This document shows positions 46,924-57,251 of a stretch of 64,000 bases of DNA, piece by piece (the stretch's first letter is position 1; each line of letters starts with the position of its first letter). The notes under the pieces are model-generated. The model ran no database searches, was not told where the DNA came from, and saw only the letters and a list, made by a program, of their open reading frames with translations. The position numbers and the translations under genes are program-made. This DNA comes from Bauldia sp. (lineage in GTDB: Bacteria > Pseudomonadota > Alphaproteobacteria > Rhizobiales > Kaistiaceae). The stretch is taken from assembly GCA_026126025.1 (NCBI GenBank), contig JAHCJZ010000005.1:124001-188000 (forward strand), given 5' to 3'.

Positions 46924-49059
46924 TCACCGGAACAGCATCCAGGTGATCAGCAGCGCGGCGCCGATCAGCATGGCGAAAGCGTAGTGGTAGATGTAGCCGG
47001 ACTGGATGCGCACGACGTTGCGCGTCACCGCGAGGACGCGTGACGAGACGCCGTCCGGCCCGAACCCATCGATCAGCCAGCCGTCGCCCCGCTTCCACAG
47101 GAAGCGACCGAGCCACAGCGCCGGCCGGACGAACAGGAAGTCGTAGATCTTGTCGAAATACCAAGCGTTGAGAAGGAAACGGTAGGCGACGTCCTGCTCC
47201 GCCGCGAGCCGCTTCGGCGTGCCGGGCGACCAGATGTAGAACCACACCGCGAAAAGGAGCCCGAGCGCCATCGCGAAGGTCGGCGCCCACGGGATCCACG
47301 CCTCGACATAATGGAAGTCGTGCATGATGTGGTTGGCGGCGACGTTGAGGATCGAGCCCTGCCAGAACTCCTCCAGCGCATGGTCGCCGATGAAGGGGTT
47401 GGAGAAGACGAGCCCGGCGAGCAGCGCCCCCGCCGCGAGCACGAAGAGCGGGACCATCATCACCGGCGGCGATTCGTGGGCGTGGTCGAGCGTGTGCTGC
47501 GACCCGCGGAACGTGCCGTGGAAGGTCAGGAAGATCAGCCGCCACGAATAGAATGACGTGAAGATCGCAGCGACCACGGTGAGGAAGAAGGCGTAGCCTG
47601 CCATCGAATTGATCACCGGCAGCGCGTGGGCGACGCCCTCCTCCACCACCGCGCCGAGCCCGGCGCCAGCGGCCGCGACCTCGACGATGGCGTCCTTCGA
47701 GAAATAGCCCGCGGTGAGCGGGAAGCCGGTGAGGGCCAGCGTCCCGACCAGCATCATGGCGTAGGTGAGCGGGATCTTCTTCCGCAGCCCGCCCATCTTC
47801 CGCATGTCCTGTTCGCCGCCGACGGCGTGGATCACCGAGCCGGCGCCGAGGAAGAGCAGCGCCTTGAAGAAGGCGTGGGTGAAGAGATGGAAGATCGCGA
47901 CCGGATAGGCGCCGATGCCAATGGCGACGAACATGTAGCCGAGCTGCGACATCGTCGAATAGGCGATGACGCGCTTGATGTCGTTCTGGACGAGCCCGAT
48001 CGTCGCCGCGCAGAACGCGGTGGTCGCGCCGATGAAGGTGACGAATTCGAGCGCCTGCGGGGCGTATTCGAAGAGCGGCGACATGCGCGCGACGAGGAAG
48101 ACGCCCGCCGTCACCATCGTCGCGGCGTGGATCAGCGCCGACACCGGGGTCGGGCCTTCCATGGCGTCGGCGAGCCAGGTGTGGAGCAGGAACTGCGCCG
48201 ACTTCCCCATCGCGCCGATGAAGAGGAGGAAGCAGGCGATGGTCAGCGCGTCGAGCTCGGCGCCGAGGAAGCTGATCGTGGTGCCCTGCGCGCCCTCCGC
48301 CCCGGCGAAGATCGTGCCGAGGTCGACGGTGTCGAACATGAAGAACAGCGCGAAGATGCCGAGCGCGAAGCCGAAATCGCCGACGCGGTTGACGATGAAC
48401 GCCTTGATCGCCGCGGCACTCGCCGACGGCTTCTTGTACCAGAAGCCGATGAGGAGATACGAGGCGAGGCCGACGCCCTCCCAGCCGAAGAAGAGCTGGA
48501 CGAGATTGTCCGCCGTCACCAGCGCCAGCATCGCGAAGGTGAAGAGCGAGAGATAGGCGAAGAACCGCGGGATGTGGCGGTCATGCGCCATGTAGCCGAT
48601 CGAGTAGAGGTGGACGAGAGCCGAAACGGTCGTCACCACCACCAGCATCACCGCGGTCAGCGTATCGACGCGGATCGTCCAGTCCGCGATCAGCGAGCCC
48701 GACTGGATCCAGGACAGGACCGTGATCTGCTCGAGGCCGCCCTCGTTGAAGGCGACCGAGATCAGCGTGATCCACGACAGAATCGCCGCCAGGAAGAGCA
48801 GCCCGGTCGTGATGAATTGCGCAGGCTTGATGCCCGGCGAGTCGAACTCCTCCGGGTCGTCGTCGGCATGACCGTGCCCGTGATCGTCATGAGCGTGATC
48901 GTCATGCGCGTGGGCAGCATGCGCATCGTGGCCATGGGCGTGATCGTGCGTCCCCTGCCCCGCCTGCCGCTCGCGCGTCACGCGCGCGGCGCCGAGCATC
49001 GCGATCAGCCCCGCGATGATCGCCCCAGCGAGCGGGAGGAGGACGATGGTCGTGACCAT
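46924..49059 (-). CDS. nuoL: NADH-quinone oxidoreductase subunit L with histidine-rich insert
   Basis: 711 residues; distal proton-pumping subunit with the long lateral helix HL near the C-terminus. Channel motifs are normal ([40 protein letters not shown]). Between the first two membrane helices, residues ~37-66 form an Asp/His-rich stretch (about 12 His in 28 residues: [20 protein letters not shown] and on), followed by [11 protein letters not shown]. Most NuoL proteins have a short loop here. It could bind zinc or another metal at the membrane surface, or be a neutral low-complexity expansion. Confidence 0.95.
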   Translation of the reverse strand: MVTTIVLLPLAGAIIAGLIAMLGAARVTRERQAGQGTHDHAHGHDAHAAHAHDDHAHDDHGHGHADDDPEEFDSPGIKPAQFITTGLLFLAAILSWITLISVAFNEGGLEQITVLSWIQSGSLIADWTIRVDTLTAVMLVVVTTVSALVHLYSIGYMAHDRHIPRFFAYLSLFTFAMLALVTADNLVQLFFGWEGVGLASYLLIGFWYKKPSASAAAIKAFIVNRVGDFGFALGIFALFFMFDTVDLGTIFAGAEGAQGTTISFLGAELDALTIACFLLFIGAMGKSAQFLLHTWLADAMEGPTPVSALIHAATMVTAGVFLVARMSPLFEYAPQALEFVTFIGATTAFCAATIGLVQNDIKRVIAYSTMSQLGYMFVAIGIGAYPVAIFHLFTHAFFKALLFLGAGSVIHAVGGEQDMRKMGGLRKKIPLTYAMMLVGTLALTGFPLTAGYFSKDAIVEVAAAGAGLGAVVEEGVAHALPVINSMAGYAFFLTVVAAIFTSFYSWRLIFLTFHGTFRGSQHTLDHAHESPPVMMVPLFVLAAGALLAGLVFSNPFIGDHALEEFWQGSILNVAANHIMHDFHYVEAWIPWAPTFAMALGLLFAVWFYIWSPGTPKRLAAEQDVAYRFLLNAWYFDKIYDFLFVRPALWLGRFLWKRGDGWLIDGFGPDGVSSRVLAVTRNVVRIQSGYIYHYAFAMLIGAALLITWMLFR

Positions 49060-49064
49060 CCCGC

Positions 49065-49373
49065 TCAGCCCTTCATCGCGTTGATGTCCTCGACCGCGAT
49101 CGAGCCGCGGTTGCGGAAGAAGGCGACGAGGATGGCAAGACCGATCGCGGCCTCGGCGGCGGCGACCGTCAGCACCAGGAGCGCGAAGACCTGGCCGACG
49201 AGGTCGTTGAGGAAGGACGAGAACGCGACGAGGTTGAGATTGACGGCGAGCAGGATCAGCTCGACCGACATCAGCATGACGATGACGTTCTTGCGGTTGA
49301 TGAAGATGCCGAAGACGCCGATCGTGAACAGCACCGCGGCGACGGAGAGGTAGTGGCCAAGACCGATCGTCAT
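49065..49373 (-). CDS. nuoK: NADH-quinone oxidoreductase subunit K
   Basis: 102 residues, three membrane helices, with the conserved glutamates in [13 protein letters not shown] and [13 protein letters not shown] that lie on the proton path. The ATG overlaps the nuoJ stop (ATGA). Confidence 0.96.
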   Translation of the reverse strand: MTIGLGHYLSVAAVLFTIGVFGIFINRKNVIVMLMSVELILLAVNLNLVAFSSFLNDLVGQVFALLVLTVAAAEAAIGLAILVAFFRNRGSIAVEDINAMKG

Positions 49374-49987
49374 GACAGCCCCTTCCCCGGTTCGACCTTG
49401 CGGACTTCGATGGCGGTGGCGGGATTGCGGGCGATCTGCACCGCCGCCGACTGGCGCTTGACGCCTTCCTTGTGGCGGAGCGTCAGCACGATCGCGCCGA
49501 CCATCGCGACGAGGAGGATCAGCCCGGCGGCCTGGAAATAGAAGAGGTAGCGCGTGTAGAGGAGCTGCCCGATCGCCTCGGTGTTGGACACGTCGTCATG
49601 GTCGGGGATCGGCACCGGCACGCTCTCGACCACTTCGGGCGCGATCGCACGGCCGCCGACCACCACCAGCAGCTCGACCAGGATGACGACGCCGACCAGC
49701 GCCCCGACCGGGAGGTAGTTGAGGAAGCCCTGGCGGAGCTCGGCAAAGTCGATGTCGAGCATCATCACCACGAACAGGAACAGCACCGCGACCGCGCCGA
49801 CATAGACGACGACGAGGATCAGCGCGAGGAACTCGGCGCCGAGCAGCATGAAGAGGCCGGCGGCGTTGACGAAGCCGAGGATGAGGAACAGCACGGAATG
49901 CACCGGCTGGCGGGCGGCAATGACCATCAGCCCCGATGCGACGAGCACCGCGGAGAACAGGTAGAAGAAGAGCCCCGTCAGGGTCAT
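49370..49987 (-). CDS. nuoJ: NADH-quinone oxidoreductase subunit J
   Basis: 205 residues, five membrane helices; [20 protein letters not shown] is the conserved TM3 with its pi-bulge region, and [13 protein letters not shown] follows. ATG 49987 ([11 protein letters not shown]) was chosen over a start six codons upstream. A 109-base gap separates it from nuoI, the largest gap in this half of the operon. Confidence 0.94.
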   Translation of the reverse strand: MTLTGLFFYLFSAVLVASGLMVIAARQPVHSVLFLILGFVNAAGLFMLLGAEFLALILVVVYVGAVAVLFLFVVMMLDIDFAELRQGFLNYLPVGALVGVVILVELLVVVGGRAIAPEVVESVPVPIPDHDDVSNTEAIGQLLYTRYLFYFQAAGLILLVAMVGAIVLTLRHKEGVKRQSAAVQIARNPATAIEVRKVEPGKGLS

Positions 49988-50096
49988 GCGGCTCCTTGGC
50001 GGCAATGGCCGCCGGACAAAAGGTCCCGTCTCTTAGTCACTCGTCCCCCCAGCGTCCACCGGCCGGACCGGCGGATATCCGCGTCAAATCCGCCCC

Positions 50097-50585
50097 TCAG
50101 CGGTACGGCGAATCCTTCGCGATATTGGCCGCCAGCTCCCGCTCCCACCGGTCGCCATTGGCCAGCAATTTCGCCTTGTCGTAGTACAATTCCTCGCGCG
50201 TCTCGGTCGCGAACTCGAAGACCGGGCCTTCGACGATCGCATCGACCGGACAGGCTTCCTGGCAGAAGCCGCAATAGATGCACTTCACCATGTCGATGTC
50301 GTAGCGCGTGGTCCGCCGCGTGCCGTCATTGCGGCGCGGGCCGGCCTCGATGGTGATCGCCTGCGCCGGGCAGATCGCCTCGCACAGCTTGCAGGCGATG
50401 CAGCGCTCCTCGCCATTCGGGTAGCGGCGGAGCGCATGCTCGCCGCGGAAGCGCGGGCTGACCGGGCCTTTCTCGAACGGGTAGTTCAGCGTCGCCTTCT
50501 TCCGGAAGAAATAGCGCGTCGACAGGAACAGCGCCGAGAAGAACTCGCGGAGGAATATGCTGCGCGCGGCCTGGTCGAGCCTCAT
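50097..50585 (-). CDS. nuoI: NADH-quinone oxidoreductase subunit I
   Basis: 162 residues; carries clusters N6a and N6b in two 4Fe-4S motifs, [14 protein letters not shown] and [14 protein letters not shown]. The N-terminal amphipathic helix ([20 protein letters not shown]) anchors it to the membrane arm. ATG 50585 (MRLDQAARS) fits the alphaproteobacterial family. Confidence 0.96.
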   Translation of the reverse strand: MRLDQAARSIFLREFFSALFLSTRYFFRKKATLNYPFEKGPVSPRFRGEHALRRYPNGEERCIACKLCEAICPAQAITIEAGPRRNDGTRRTTRYDIDMVKCIYCGFCQEACPVDAIVEGPVFEFATETREELYYDKAKLLANGDRWERELAANIAKDSPYR

Positions 50586-50601
50586 GCCATGCCTCCCGCC
50601 G

Positions 50602-50847
50602 CTAGCTGCCCGAGCCATCGATCATCCGCCCGACGATGTAGCCGACCACCGGGAAGACGATGAACTGCGCGAGGAAGATGTACCGGATGATGCGCATGCG
50701 GTCGGCGAGCCGGTCCTTCTCGGCCATCGGCGCCTGCCGCATCTGCTCGCGCAGCGGCCGCTCGATCAGCCGCAGCAGCACCAGATAGTCCAGCACCGCG
50801 AAGGCGAGGCCAACCAGAAGCCCGGTCACTGCGTAGTTCTCGCCCAT
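50602..50847 (-). CDS. small membrane protein between nuoH and nuoI
   Basis: 81 residues with two membrane helices ([20 protein letters not shown] and [20 protein letters not shown]) and a charged loop ([20 protein letters not shown]). Not a canonical complex I subunit and no family is recognised. AAGGAGAT lies just before ATG 50847, and it is 18 nt after nuoH, so it should be co-translated with the membrane subunits. Could be an assembly helper or chance accessory. Confidence 0.7.
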   Translation of the reverse strand: MGENYAVTGLLVGLAFAVLDYLVLLRLIERPLREQMRQAPMAEKDRLADRMRIIRYIFLAQFIVFPVVGYIVGRMIDGSGS

Positions 50848-50865
50848 GGCGGATCTCCTCCAAGG

Positions 50866-51909
50866 CTAGCCCTCCGCCGTCAGCTGCACGACCGCGGCGA
50901 CGGCGACCACCATCGCCAGCGACAGCGGCAGGAACACCTTCCAGCCGAGCCGCATCAGCTGGTCGTAGCGGTAACGCGGCACGAACGCCTTCACCATCGC
51001 CATCAGGAAGAACAGGAACAGCGTCTTGGCGACGAACCAGACTGTCCCCGGCACCCAGTTGAGCCATGCCACGTCGAGCGGCGGCAGCCATCCCCCGAGG
51101 AAGAGAATGGTGCCGAGCGCGCACATCAGGGTGATGGCGACATACTCGCCAAGGAAGAACATCACATAGGGCGTCGACGAATATTCCGACATGTAGCCGG
51201 CGACGAGCTCGGATTCGGCCTCGGGCAGGTCGAAGGGCGGCCGGTTGGTCTCGGCCAGCGCCGAGATGAAGAACACCACGAACATCGGCAGCAGGATCAG
51301 CCAGTGCCAGTCGAGGAGGCTCGGCGCGAGCCCCATCGCCGTGCCGATGCCCTCGGCCTGCGCCAGCACGATGTCGGTAAGGTTGAGCGAGCCGACGACG
51401 AGGAGGACGCAGATGATGACGAAGCCGATCGAGACCTCGTACGACACCATCTGCGCCGCGGAACGCAGCGCGCCGAGGAACGGGTATTTCGAGTTTGACG
51501 CCCAGCCGCCCATGATGATGCCGTACACGGCGAGCGACGAGATCGCGAAGATGTAGAGGACGCCGACATTGATGTCGGCGATGACGACGCCGTCGTCGAG
51601 CGGCACCACCGCCCAGGCGGCGAGCGCCAGCACCGTCGAGATCAGCGGCGCGAGGAGGAAGATGCCCTTATTCGCGCCCGACGGGATGATCGGCTCCTTG
51701 AAGACGAACTTCAGGAGATCGGCGAAGGACTGGAGGAGGCCCCACGGGCCCACGACATTGGGGCCGCGGCGAAGCTGAACCGCCGCCCAGACCTTGCGGT
51801 CGGCGTAGAGGAGGTAGGCGATGATGACGAGGAGCACGAGCATCGCCACGACGCTCGTGAGGATCATCGTCACCGCCGGCCAGAAATAGGTTTCAGCGAA
51901 GCCGCCCAT
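50866..51909 (-). CDS. nuoH: NADH-quinone oxidoreductase subunit H
   Basis: 347 residues, eight or more membrane helices; forms the quinone chamber with NuoB and NuoD. Typical [20 protein letters not shown] first loop and the [20 protein letters not shown] loop with its conserved acidic residues are intact. It starts 3 bases downstream of the nuoG stop. Confidence 0.96.
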   Translation of the reverse strand: MGGFAETYFWPAVTMILTSVVAMLVLLVIIAYLLYADRKVWAAVQLRRGPNVVGPWGLLQSFADLLKFVFKEPIIPSGANKGIFLLAPLISTVLALAAWAVVPLDDGVVIADINVGVLYIFAISSLAVYGIIMGGWASNSKYPFLGALRSAAQMVSYEVSIGFVIICVLLVVGSLNLTDIVLAQAEGIGTAMGLAPSLLDWHWLILLPMFVVFFISALAETNRPPFDLPEAESELVAGYMSEYSSTPYVMFFLGEYVAITLMCALGTILFLGGWLPPLDVAWLNWVPGTVWFVAKTLFLFFLMAMVKAFVPRYRYDQLMRLGWKVFLPLSLAMVVAVAAVVQLTAEG

Positions 51910-51912
51910 CGC

Positions 51913-54006
51913 CTACTCCGCCGCCTCGGGCAGGCGCGAGGCCGCCAGCGCCGCGCATTCCGCCATCACCGCCGAGGCCCGCGCAATCGCGTTGGTGAGG
52001 TAGAAGGCGCGGATCGGGTTGACGAACGCCGCGCGGCCGAGCGCGCCCGCATTGCGGGCGAGCGCCGCGACCTCGGCGACGTCGCCCGGCACGAAGCGGT
52101 CCTCGGCCGCGAGATGCGGGTGGGCGGCGAAGAGCTGGCTCCGCAGCTGGGCGAACGAGTCGAATGGCAGCCTGCGGCCGAGCGCTTCGGACAGCGCGCG
52201 GAGGATCGCCCAGTCGTCGCGCGCATCGCCTGGCGGGAAGGCGGCGCGCTTCAGCCGCTGGACCCGGCCCTCGGTGTTGACGAGCGTCCCGTTCTTCTCA
52301 GTGTAGGCCGAGCCCGGCAGAACGACATCGGCGCGCATCGCGCCGGCATCGCCATGGCTGCCGATATAGACCACGAACGCCTTGCCGAGCCGGTCGGTGT
52401 CGATCTCGTCGGCGCCGAGCAGGAAGAGCACGTCGAGCCCGCCTGCTCCGGCCGCCGCGATCATCCCGCCGGTGTCCATGCCGCCCGCGCCCGGCACGAA
52501 GCCGATGTCGAGCCCGCCGACCCGCGACGCGGCGGTGTGCAGGACGGCGAGGCCGTTCCACCCCGCATCACGCTCGGCCGAGGAGAGGATCTTCGCGGCG
52601 GTGGCGAGCACCGAAGCGCCGTCCTCGCGCGCCAGCGCGCCCTGCCCGACGATGACAACCGGGCGCTTGGCGCTCTTGAGAACCTCGGCGAAAGCACCGC
52701 GGCCGGACGCCAGCTCGGCCAGCGATTCCGGCCCCGCGCCGAGATGTTCGTAGGGATAGGTGAGATCGACCCGCTCGCCGATGACGCCAACGGCAAGGTC
52801 GCCCATCCGCCAGCGCTTGCGGATGCGGGCGTTGATGATCGGCGCCTCGTGGCGCGGGTTGGAGCCGATGATGAGGACCGCGTCCGCGGCCTCGATCCCC
52901 GCAATGCCGGGGTTGAAGATGGTGCTCGCGCGGCCGGCGGCCGGATCGAGCTGCGCGCCGTCCTGGCGGATATCGAGGTTCGGCGAGCCGAGCGCCGTCA
53001 TCAGGCCCTTCAGCGCGAACAGCTCCTCGACCGTGGCAAGGTCGCCGCCGATCGCGCCGATCCGCGTCCCGCTGCTGGCATTGACCCGCGCTGCGATCGC
53101 CGCGAAGGCGTCACGCCAGCTCACCGCCGCGAGCCGGCCGTTGGCGCCGCGGATATAGGGCCGGTCGAGCCGCTGGGTGCGCAGGCCGTCCCAGACGAAC
53201 CGCGTCTTGTCGGAGATCCACTCCTCGTTGATCTCCTCGTGGAGCCGCGGAAGGATGCGCATCACCTCGCGGCCGCGGGTATCGACCCGGATGTTCGAGC
53301 CGACCGCGTCCATCGCGTCGATCGTCTCGGTCTTCACCAGCTCCCACGGCCGCGCCTGGAAGGCGTAGGGCTTCGAGGTCAGCGCGCCGACCGGGCAGAG
53401 GTCGATGACGTTGCCCTGGAGCTCGGAGCTCATCGCCGATTCCAGGTAGGTCGTGATCTCCATGTCCTCGCCGCGGCCGATCGCGCCGAGCTCGGTTACG
53501 CCGCCGACCTCCGTCGCGAAGCGGACGCACCGCGTGCAGTGGATGCAGCGGTTCATCGAGGTCTTCACCAGCGGGCCGAGATATTTGTCCTCGACCGCGC
53601 GCTTGTTCTCCGCGAACCGGTTGTGGTCGATGCCATAGGCCATCGCCTGGTCCTGCAGATCGCACTCGCCGCCCTGGTCGCAGATCGGGCAGTCCAGCGG
53701 GTGGTTGATCAGCAGGAACTCCATCACCCCTTCGCGGGCCTTCTTCACCACGCCCGAGCGGGTGACGATCTGCGGCGGTTCGCCGTTCGGCCCCGGCCGG
53801 CAGTCGCGCACCGACCACGCACAGGATGCCACCGGCTTCGGTGACCCCTTCAGCTCGACCAGGCACATCCGGCAATTGCCGGCGATCGACAGCCGCTCAT
53901 GGAAGCAGAACCGCGGAATCTCCGCCCCCGCCGCCTCGCAGGCCTGCAGCAGCGTGAACTCCGGCGGAACATCAATCTCGACGCCGTCGACGAGGAGCTT
54001 GGTCAT
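51913..54006 (-). CDS. nuoG: NADH-quinone oxidoreductase subunit G
   Basis: 697 residues. N-terminal [2Fe-2S] ferredoxin domain (FCFHERLSIAGNCRMCLVEL), His/Cys-ligated cluster N5 and 4Fe-4S cluster N4 motifs (CPICDQGGECDLQDQ, NRCIHCTRCVRFA), then a molybdopterin-oxidoreductase-like region without a cofactor. No extra N7 cluster cysteines were noticed, as is typical of the mitochondrial-like alphaproteobacterial type. Its ATG overlaps the DUF3291 gene stop (ATGA). Confidence 0.95.
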   Translation of the reverse strand: MTKLLVDGVEIDVPPEFTLLQACEAAGAEIPRFCFHERLSIAGNCRMCLVELKGSPKPVASCAWSVRDCRPGPNGEPPQIVTRSGVVKKAREGVMEFLLINHPLDCPICDQGGECDLQDQAMAYGIDHNRFAENKRAVEDKYLGPLVKTSMNRCIHCTRCVRFATEVGGVTELGAIGRGEDMEITTYLESAMSSELQGNVIDLCPVGALTSKPYAFQARPWELVKTETIDAMDAVGSNIRVDTRGREVMRILPRLHEEINEEWISDKTRFVWDGLRTQRLDRPYIRGANGRLAAVSWRDAFAAIAARVNASSGTRIGAIGGDLATVEELFALKGLMTALGSPNLDIRQDGAQLDPAAGRASTIFNPGIAGIEAADAVLIIGSNPRHEAPIINARIRKRWRMGDLAVGVIGERVDLTYPYEHLGAGPESLAELASGRGAFAEVLKSAKRPVVIVGQGALAREDGASVLATAAKILSSAERDAGWNGLAVLHTAASRVGGLDIGFVPGAGGMDTGGMIAAAGAGGLDVLFLLGADEIDTDRLGKAFVVYIGSHGDAGAMRADVVLPGSAYTEKNGTLVNTEGRVQRLKRAAFPPGDARDDWAILRALSEALGRRLPFDSFAQLRSQLFAAHPHLAAEDRFVPGDVAEVAALARNAGALGRAAFVNPIRAFYLTNAIARASAVMAECAALAASRLPEAAE

Positions 54007-54476
54007 GCGCAGCGCTCCGTGCGCCAGAGATTGATGTGCGGCAGGTGCTCCCAGCCGAACGCGTAGTCAGTCGAACCGTGGGCGCGCAGATGCTCCAACC
54101 GCTCGCCCGCTTCCTCCAGGCTCGGAATGTGACCGACCGCAACGGGCCACATCACGAAATACGGCTCGCTATGCGACTGAAACCACTCGCCTTTGCGGTT
54201 GTAGAAGCGCTTGTGGACGGTCTGCCACACGAAGCGCTCCAGCGATTCCGCGTTCTCCCAAACACCAAGATTGATCAGGACTGTCGGGTCGGCGAATGGC
54301 CGGATGCTGGTCGCGTTGCCGGTATCGTCCTTGAGACGCCACACGAAGCCCGGCGAGCGCTCGGCAATCGCGTTGACCCGCTCGAGATTGTTCATGAAAT
54401 CCGCGACGCGCGGATCATCGCTCGGATACCGGAGCCGCCCGACATTGAGCTGCGCGAGGTGCATGGTCCCGGCCAT
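54003..54476 (-). CDS. DUF3291 protein embedded between nuoF and nuoG
   Basis: 157 residues of the DUF3291 type, a ferredoxin-like alpha/beta fold related to antibiotic-biosynthesis monooxygenases: MHLAQLNVGRLRYP, FMNNLERVNAIAERSPGFVW, NLGVWENAESLERFVWQTVH, MWPVAVGHIPSLEEAGERLE, and a TDYAFGWEHLP tail. Family members are uncharacterised small proteins. ATG 54476 is 4 nt after the nuoF stop and its TGA overlaps the nuoG ATG, so it is tightly built into the operon. No catalytic residues can be assigned. Confidence 0.88.
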   Translation of the reverse strand: MAGTMHLAQLNVGRLRYPSDDPRVADFMNNLERVNAIAERSPGFVWRLKDDTGNATSIRPFADPTVLINLGVWENAESLERFVWQTVHKRFYNRKGEWFQSHSEPYFVMWPVAVGHIPSLEEAGERLEHLRAHGSTDYAFGWEHLPHINLWRTERCA

Positions 54477-54480
54477 CGCC

Positions 54481-55764
54481 CTACTCCGCCGCTTCCAGCA
54501 TCGCGACGCGGCCGTCGATGCGGGCTTCGATGACATGGCGGAAGTGGCGGATCAGGCCCTGGATCGGCCATGCCGCGGCATCGCCGAGGGCGCAGATCGT
54601 GTGGCCCTCGACCTGGTAGGTGACGTTGAGAAGCATGTCGATCTCGCGATGCTCCGCCTCGCCCCGTACCATGCGCTCCAGCACGCGCCACATCCAGCCG
54701 GTGCCTTCGCGGCAGGGCGTGCACTGGCCGCAGCTCTCATGCTTGTAGAAATAGGCAAGCCGCGCGATCGCCTTGATGAGGTCGGTCGACTTGTCCATCA
54801 CGATGACCGCGGCGGTGCCGAGGCCGGACTTCAGGTCGCGGAGCGTGTCGAAATCCATCGGCAGCTCCTGGCACTGATGCGCCGGGAGGAGCGGCACGGA
54901 CGCGCCGCCGGGGATGACCGCGAGGAGGTTGTCCCACCCGCCGCGGACGCCACCGCAATGGCGCTCGATCAGCTCGCGGAGCGGGATGCCCATCTCCTCT
55001 TCGACGGTGCACGGCCGGTTGACGTGGCCGGAGATGCAGAAGAGCTTGGTGCCGGTGTTGTTGGGCCGGCCGATGCCGGCGAACCACGCGCCGCCACGGC
55101 GCAGGATCGTCGGCGCCACTGCGATCGATTCGACATTGTTGACGGTGGTCGGGCAGCCCCAGAGGCCGACATTGGCTGGGAATGGCGGCTTCAGCCGCGG
55201 CAGGCCCTTCTTGCCCTCCAGGGACTCCAGGAGCGCGGTTTCCTCGCCGCAGATATAGGCGCCGGCGCCGCGATGGACGTAGAGGTCGAAGTCGTAGCCG
55301 TGGACGTTGTTCTTGCCGATGAGACGGGCCTCATAGGCCTCGTCGATCGCCGCCTGCAGGCGGTCGGCCTCGCGGATGAACTCGCCGCGGACATAGATGT
55401 AGGCGACGTTGGCGCCCATCGCGAAGGACGCGATCAGGCAGCCTTCGACCAGGAGATGCGGGTCGTTCCGCATGATCTCCCGGTCCTTGCAGGTGCCGGG
55501 CTCGGATTCGTCGGCGTTGACCACGAGGTAATGCGGGCGGCCGTCCGAGGTCTTGGGCATGAACGACCATTTCAGCCCGGTCGGGAAGCCCGCGCCGCCG
55601 CGGCCGCGAAGGCCCGAGGCCTTCATCTCGTCGATGATGCCGTCCCGCCCGCGCTCGAGGATCGCCCTGGTGCCGTCCCACCCGCCGCGCGCGCGGGCGC
55701 CGGCGAGCCGCCAGTCGCCCTCGCCATAGAGGTTGGTGAAGATGCGGTCCCTGTCGTTCAGCAT
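54481..55764 (-). CDS. nuoF: NADH-quinone oxidoreductase subunit F
   Basis: 427 residues; binds NADH, FMN and cluster N3. Glycine-rich FMN/NADH loops [16 protein letters not shown] and [20 protein letters not shown], and the cluster N3 cysteines in [13 protein letters not shown], are all present. Its first 11 codons are duplicated just upstream (see 55758-55859); this copy is the one in frame with the full protein. Confidence 0.96.
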   Translation of the reverse strand: MLNDRDRIFTNLYGEGDWRLAGARARGGWDGTRAILERGRDGIIDEMKASGLRGRGGAGFPTGLKWSFMPKTSDGRPHYLVVNADESEPGTCKDREIMRNDPHLLVEGCLIASFAMGANVAYIYVRGEFIREADRLQAAIDEAYEARLIGKNNVHGYDFDLYVHRGAGAYICGEETALLESLEGKKGLPRLKPPFPANVGLWGCPTTVNNVESIAVAPTILRRGGAWFAGIGRPNNTGTKLFCISGHVNRPCTVEEEMGIPLRELIERHCGGVRGGWDNLLAVIPGGASVPLLPAHQCQELPMDFDTLRDLKSGLGTAAVIVMDKSTDLIKAIARLAYFYKHESCGQCTPCREGTGWMWRVLERMVRGEAEHREIDMLLNVTYQVEGHTICALGDAAAWPIQGLIRHFRHVIEARIDGRVAMLEAAE

Positions 55765-55859
55765 CTGACGCCTCGCCCGGCGCTGGGCCCTCGGGTCAAG
55801 CCCGAGGGCGCTTCGCTGCGCTCGCGATTGGTGAAGATGCGGTCCCTGTCGGCGAGCAT
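55758..55859 (-). other. duplicated nuoF start plus palindrome, forming a 33-codon leader
   Basis: The bases ATGCT(C/G)..GACAGGGACCGC and on to ACCAA occur twice: at the nuoF start (55764 leftward) and 95 bases upstream (55859 leftward). Between the copies sits the palindrome CCTCGGGTCAAGCCCGAGG (about 55789-55807), a common type in alphaproteobacteria. The upstream ATG overlaps the nuoE stop (TGATG) and opens a frame of 33 codons whose TGA overlaps the real nuoF ATG (ATGCTGA). Thus the old start now probably acts as a short leader with re-initiation at nuoF. Confidence 0.75.
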
Positions 55860-56833
55860 CAGCCCTTCCCTCCCGACCCGGCCGCGAGCGCCTTGGCCTT
55901 GCCGACCCAGTCTTCGCGCTTGATCCGGCCGCGCAGGCTCAGCTCATGATCGATCCACGCCGCGTTGCCCGGCGTCCATTCCGCGATCTGGTCGAAATGA
56001 TAGATGCCGATGCCGTGGAGGAGCTCCACCATCCGCGCGCCGATCCCGGCAATGCGGCGAAGGTCGTCCGGCGCACTGTTGCGCGGTTCGCGAAGCCGCA
56101 TCGGCTCGGCGGCCTCCGACGGCTTCTCGCGCAGATTCGCCGCGTCGGTCGGCTCCTTGGCCTCGGCGTCGGTGAGCGGGCTCGCCGCCGGTGCAGCGGC
56201 GCCGGGCCGGCGCGCCGCCCGCGTCGGGCCGTGATGGTCGTGCAGCGTCGTCGGTCCGCCCTCCGGCGCCGACATGATCCGGTCGATCTGCGGGCCGTGC
56301 CTCACCGGACGGCCTGCGGCGAGGTCGTCGAGCAGCGCATCGAAGCTCTCGGGCGTCAGATCCTCGAACGTGTCGGCGCCGATCTGGATCATCGGCGCGT
56401 TGACGCAGGCCCCCGCGCACTCGACCTCCTCCCAGGAGAAATTGCCGTCCGCCGAGACCTCGAACGGATGGTGGGCGATGCGATGGCGGCAGATGTCCTT
56501 GAGGTCCTCGGCGCCGCGCAGCATGCAGGGCGTCGTGCCGCACACCGCGATGTGGGCGATCCGCCCGACCGGCTCGAGCTGGAACATCGTGTAGAAGGTC
56601 GCGATCTCCAGCGCCCGGATGTAGGGCATGTCGAGGATGCCAGCGACATGGCGGATCGCCGGCTCCGGCAGCCAGCCGCCATGCTGCTGCTGGGCGCGGC
56701 CGAGAAGCGCGATCACGGCCGAATGCTGGCGCCCGGCCGGGTATTTGGCGATCTCGCGCTCGGCCCAGCGCACATTGTCGGCCGTGAAGGCAAAGGAGTC
56801 CGGCTGGACCTCGGCGAGGCGGCGAACGGCCAT
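55859..56833 (-). CDS. nuoE: NADH-quinone oxidoreductase subunit E with C-terminal HhH extension
   Basis: 324 residues, against ~160-200 in standard NuoE. The thioredoxin-like [2Fe-2S] domain (to about residue 175) has its four cysteines in VCGTTPC and ECAGAC (cluster N1a). After a long Ala/Pro/Glu-rich linker with [20 protein letters not shown], residues ~255-320 form the same module as in Rps[21 protein letters not shown], then [18 protein letters not shown] and [14 protein letters not shown]. Extended NuoE proteins are known from Rhizobiales; the role of the module is unknown. Confidence 0.95.
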   Translation of the reverse strand: MAVRRLAEVQPDSFAFTADNVRWAEREIAKYPAGRQHSAVIALLGRAQQQHGGWLPEPAIRHVAGILDMPYIRALEIATFYTMFQLEPVGRIAHIAVCGTTPCMLRGAEDLKDICRHRIAHHPFEVSADGNFSWEEVECAGACVNAPMIQIGADTFEDLTPESFDALLDDLAAGRPVRHGPQIDRIMSAPEGGPTTLHDHHGPTRAARRPGAAAPAASPLTDAEAKEPTDAANLREKPSEAAEPMRLREPRNSAPDDLRRIAGIGARMVELLHGIGIYHFDQIAEWTPGNAAWIDHELSLRGRIKREDWVGKAKALAAGSGGKG

Positions 56834-56836
56834 AGG

Positions 56837-57115
56837 CTACTCCACGGCCTTGCAGTAGAGCGTCGACAGCACGTCGGTGTCCGGGCTTTCGGTGACGACG
56901 CACATGTAGAGGACGGCGCCGTCACCCGGCCCCATGCGCTGCAGGAACAGGGCGACGCCGAGCTGGGTCATGACCGAGGAAACGATGGTGTAGCCCTCGG
57001 AGATGAGGCCGGCGACCGTAAATCCGGCCGTCGCCTTGGGCTGGGCGAGCGCGGGCATCGCGGCGGCGACGAGCGCGCCGGCGACAGCAAGCCTGCCGAT
57101 CCGACCGAGACGCAT
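56837..57115 (-). CDS. small secreted protein between nuoE and nuoD
   Basis: 92 residues with a signal peptide (MRLGRIGRLAVAGALVAAAM, cleavage after ALA). The mature ~65 residues (FTVAGLISEGYTIVSS, LFLQR, AVLYMCVV, LYCKAVE) resemble small periplasmic proteins of alphaproteobacteria with the pattern LIxxGYxI...FLQ...YxC; two cysteines could pair. GAGGGTCTG precedes ATG 57115. It ends 3 nt before nuoE. Confidence 0.7.
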   Translation of the reverse strand: MRLGRIGRLAVAGALVAAAMPALAQPKATAGFTVAGLISEGYTIVSSVMTQLGVALFLQRMGPGDGAVLYMCVVTESPDTDVLSTLYCKAVE

Positions 57116-57251
57116 CAGACCCTCCCCCTCGACACCATTCCCTGACACAGGGCGAATTGACAATGCCCTGCCGACACAAGCGGAGCCTGCCCTTTTATCA
57201 GCGCCGAAGCGCTGCCGCACCCCTGTTGGAACCGTTCCACAGCGCGACGAA

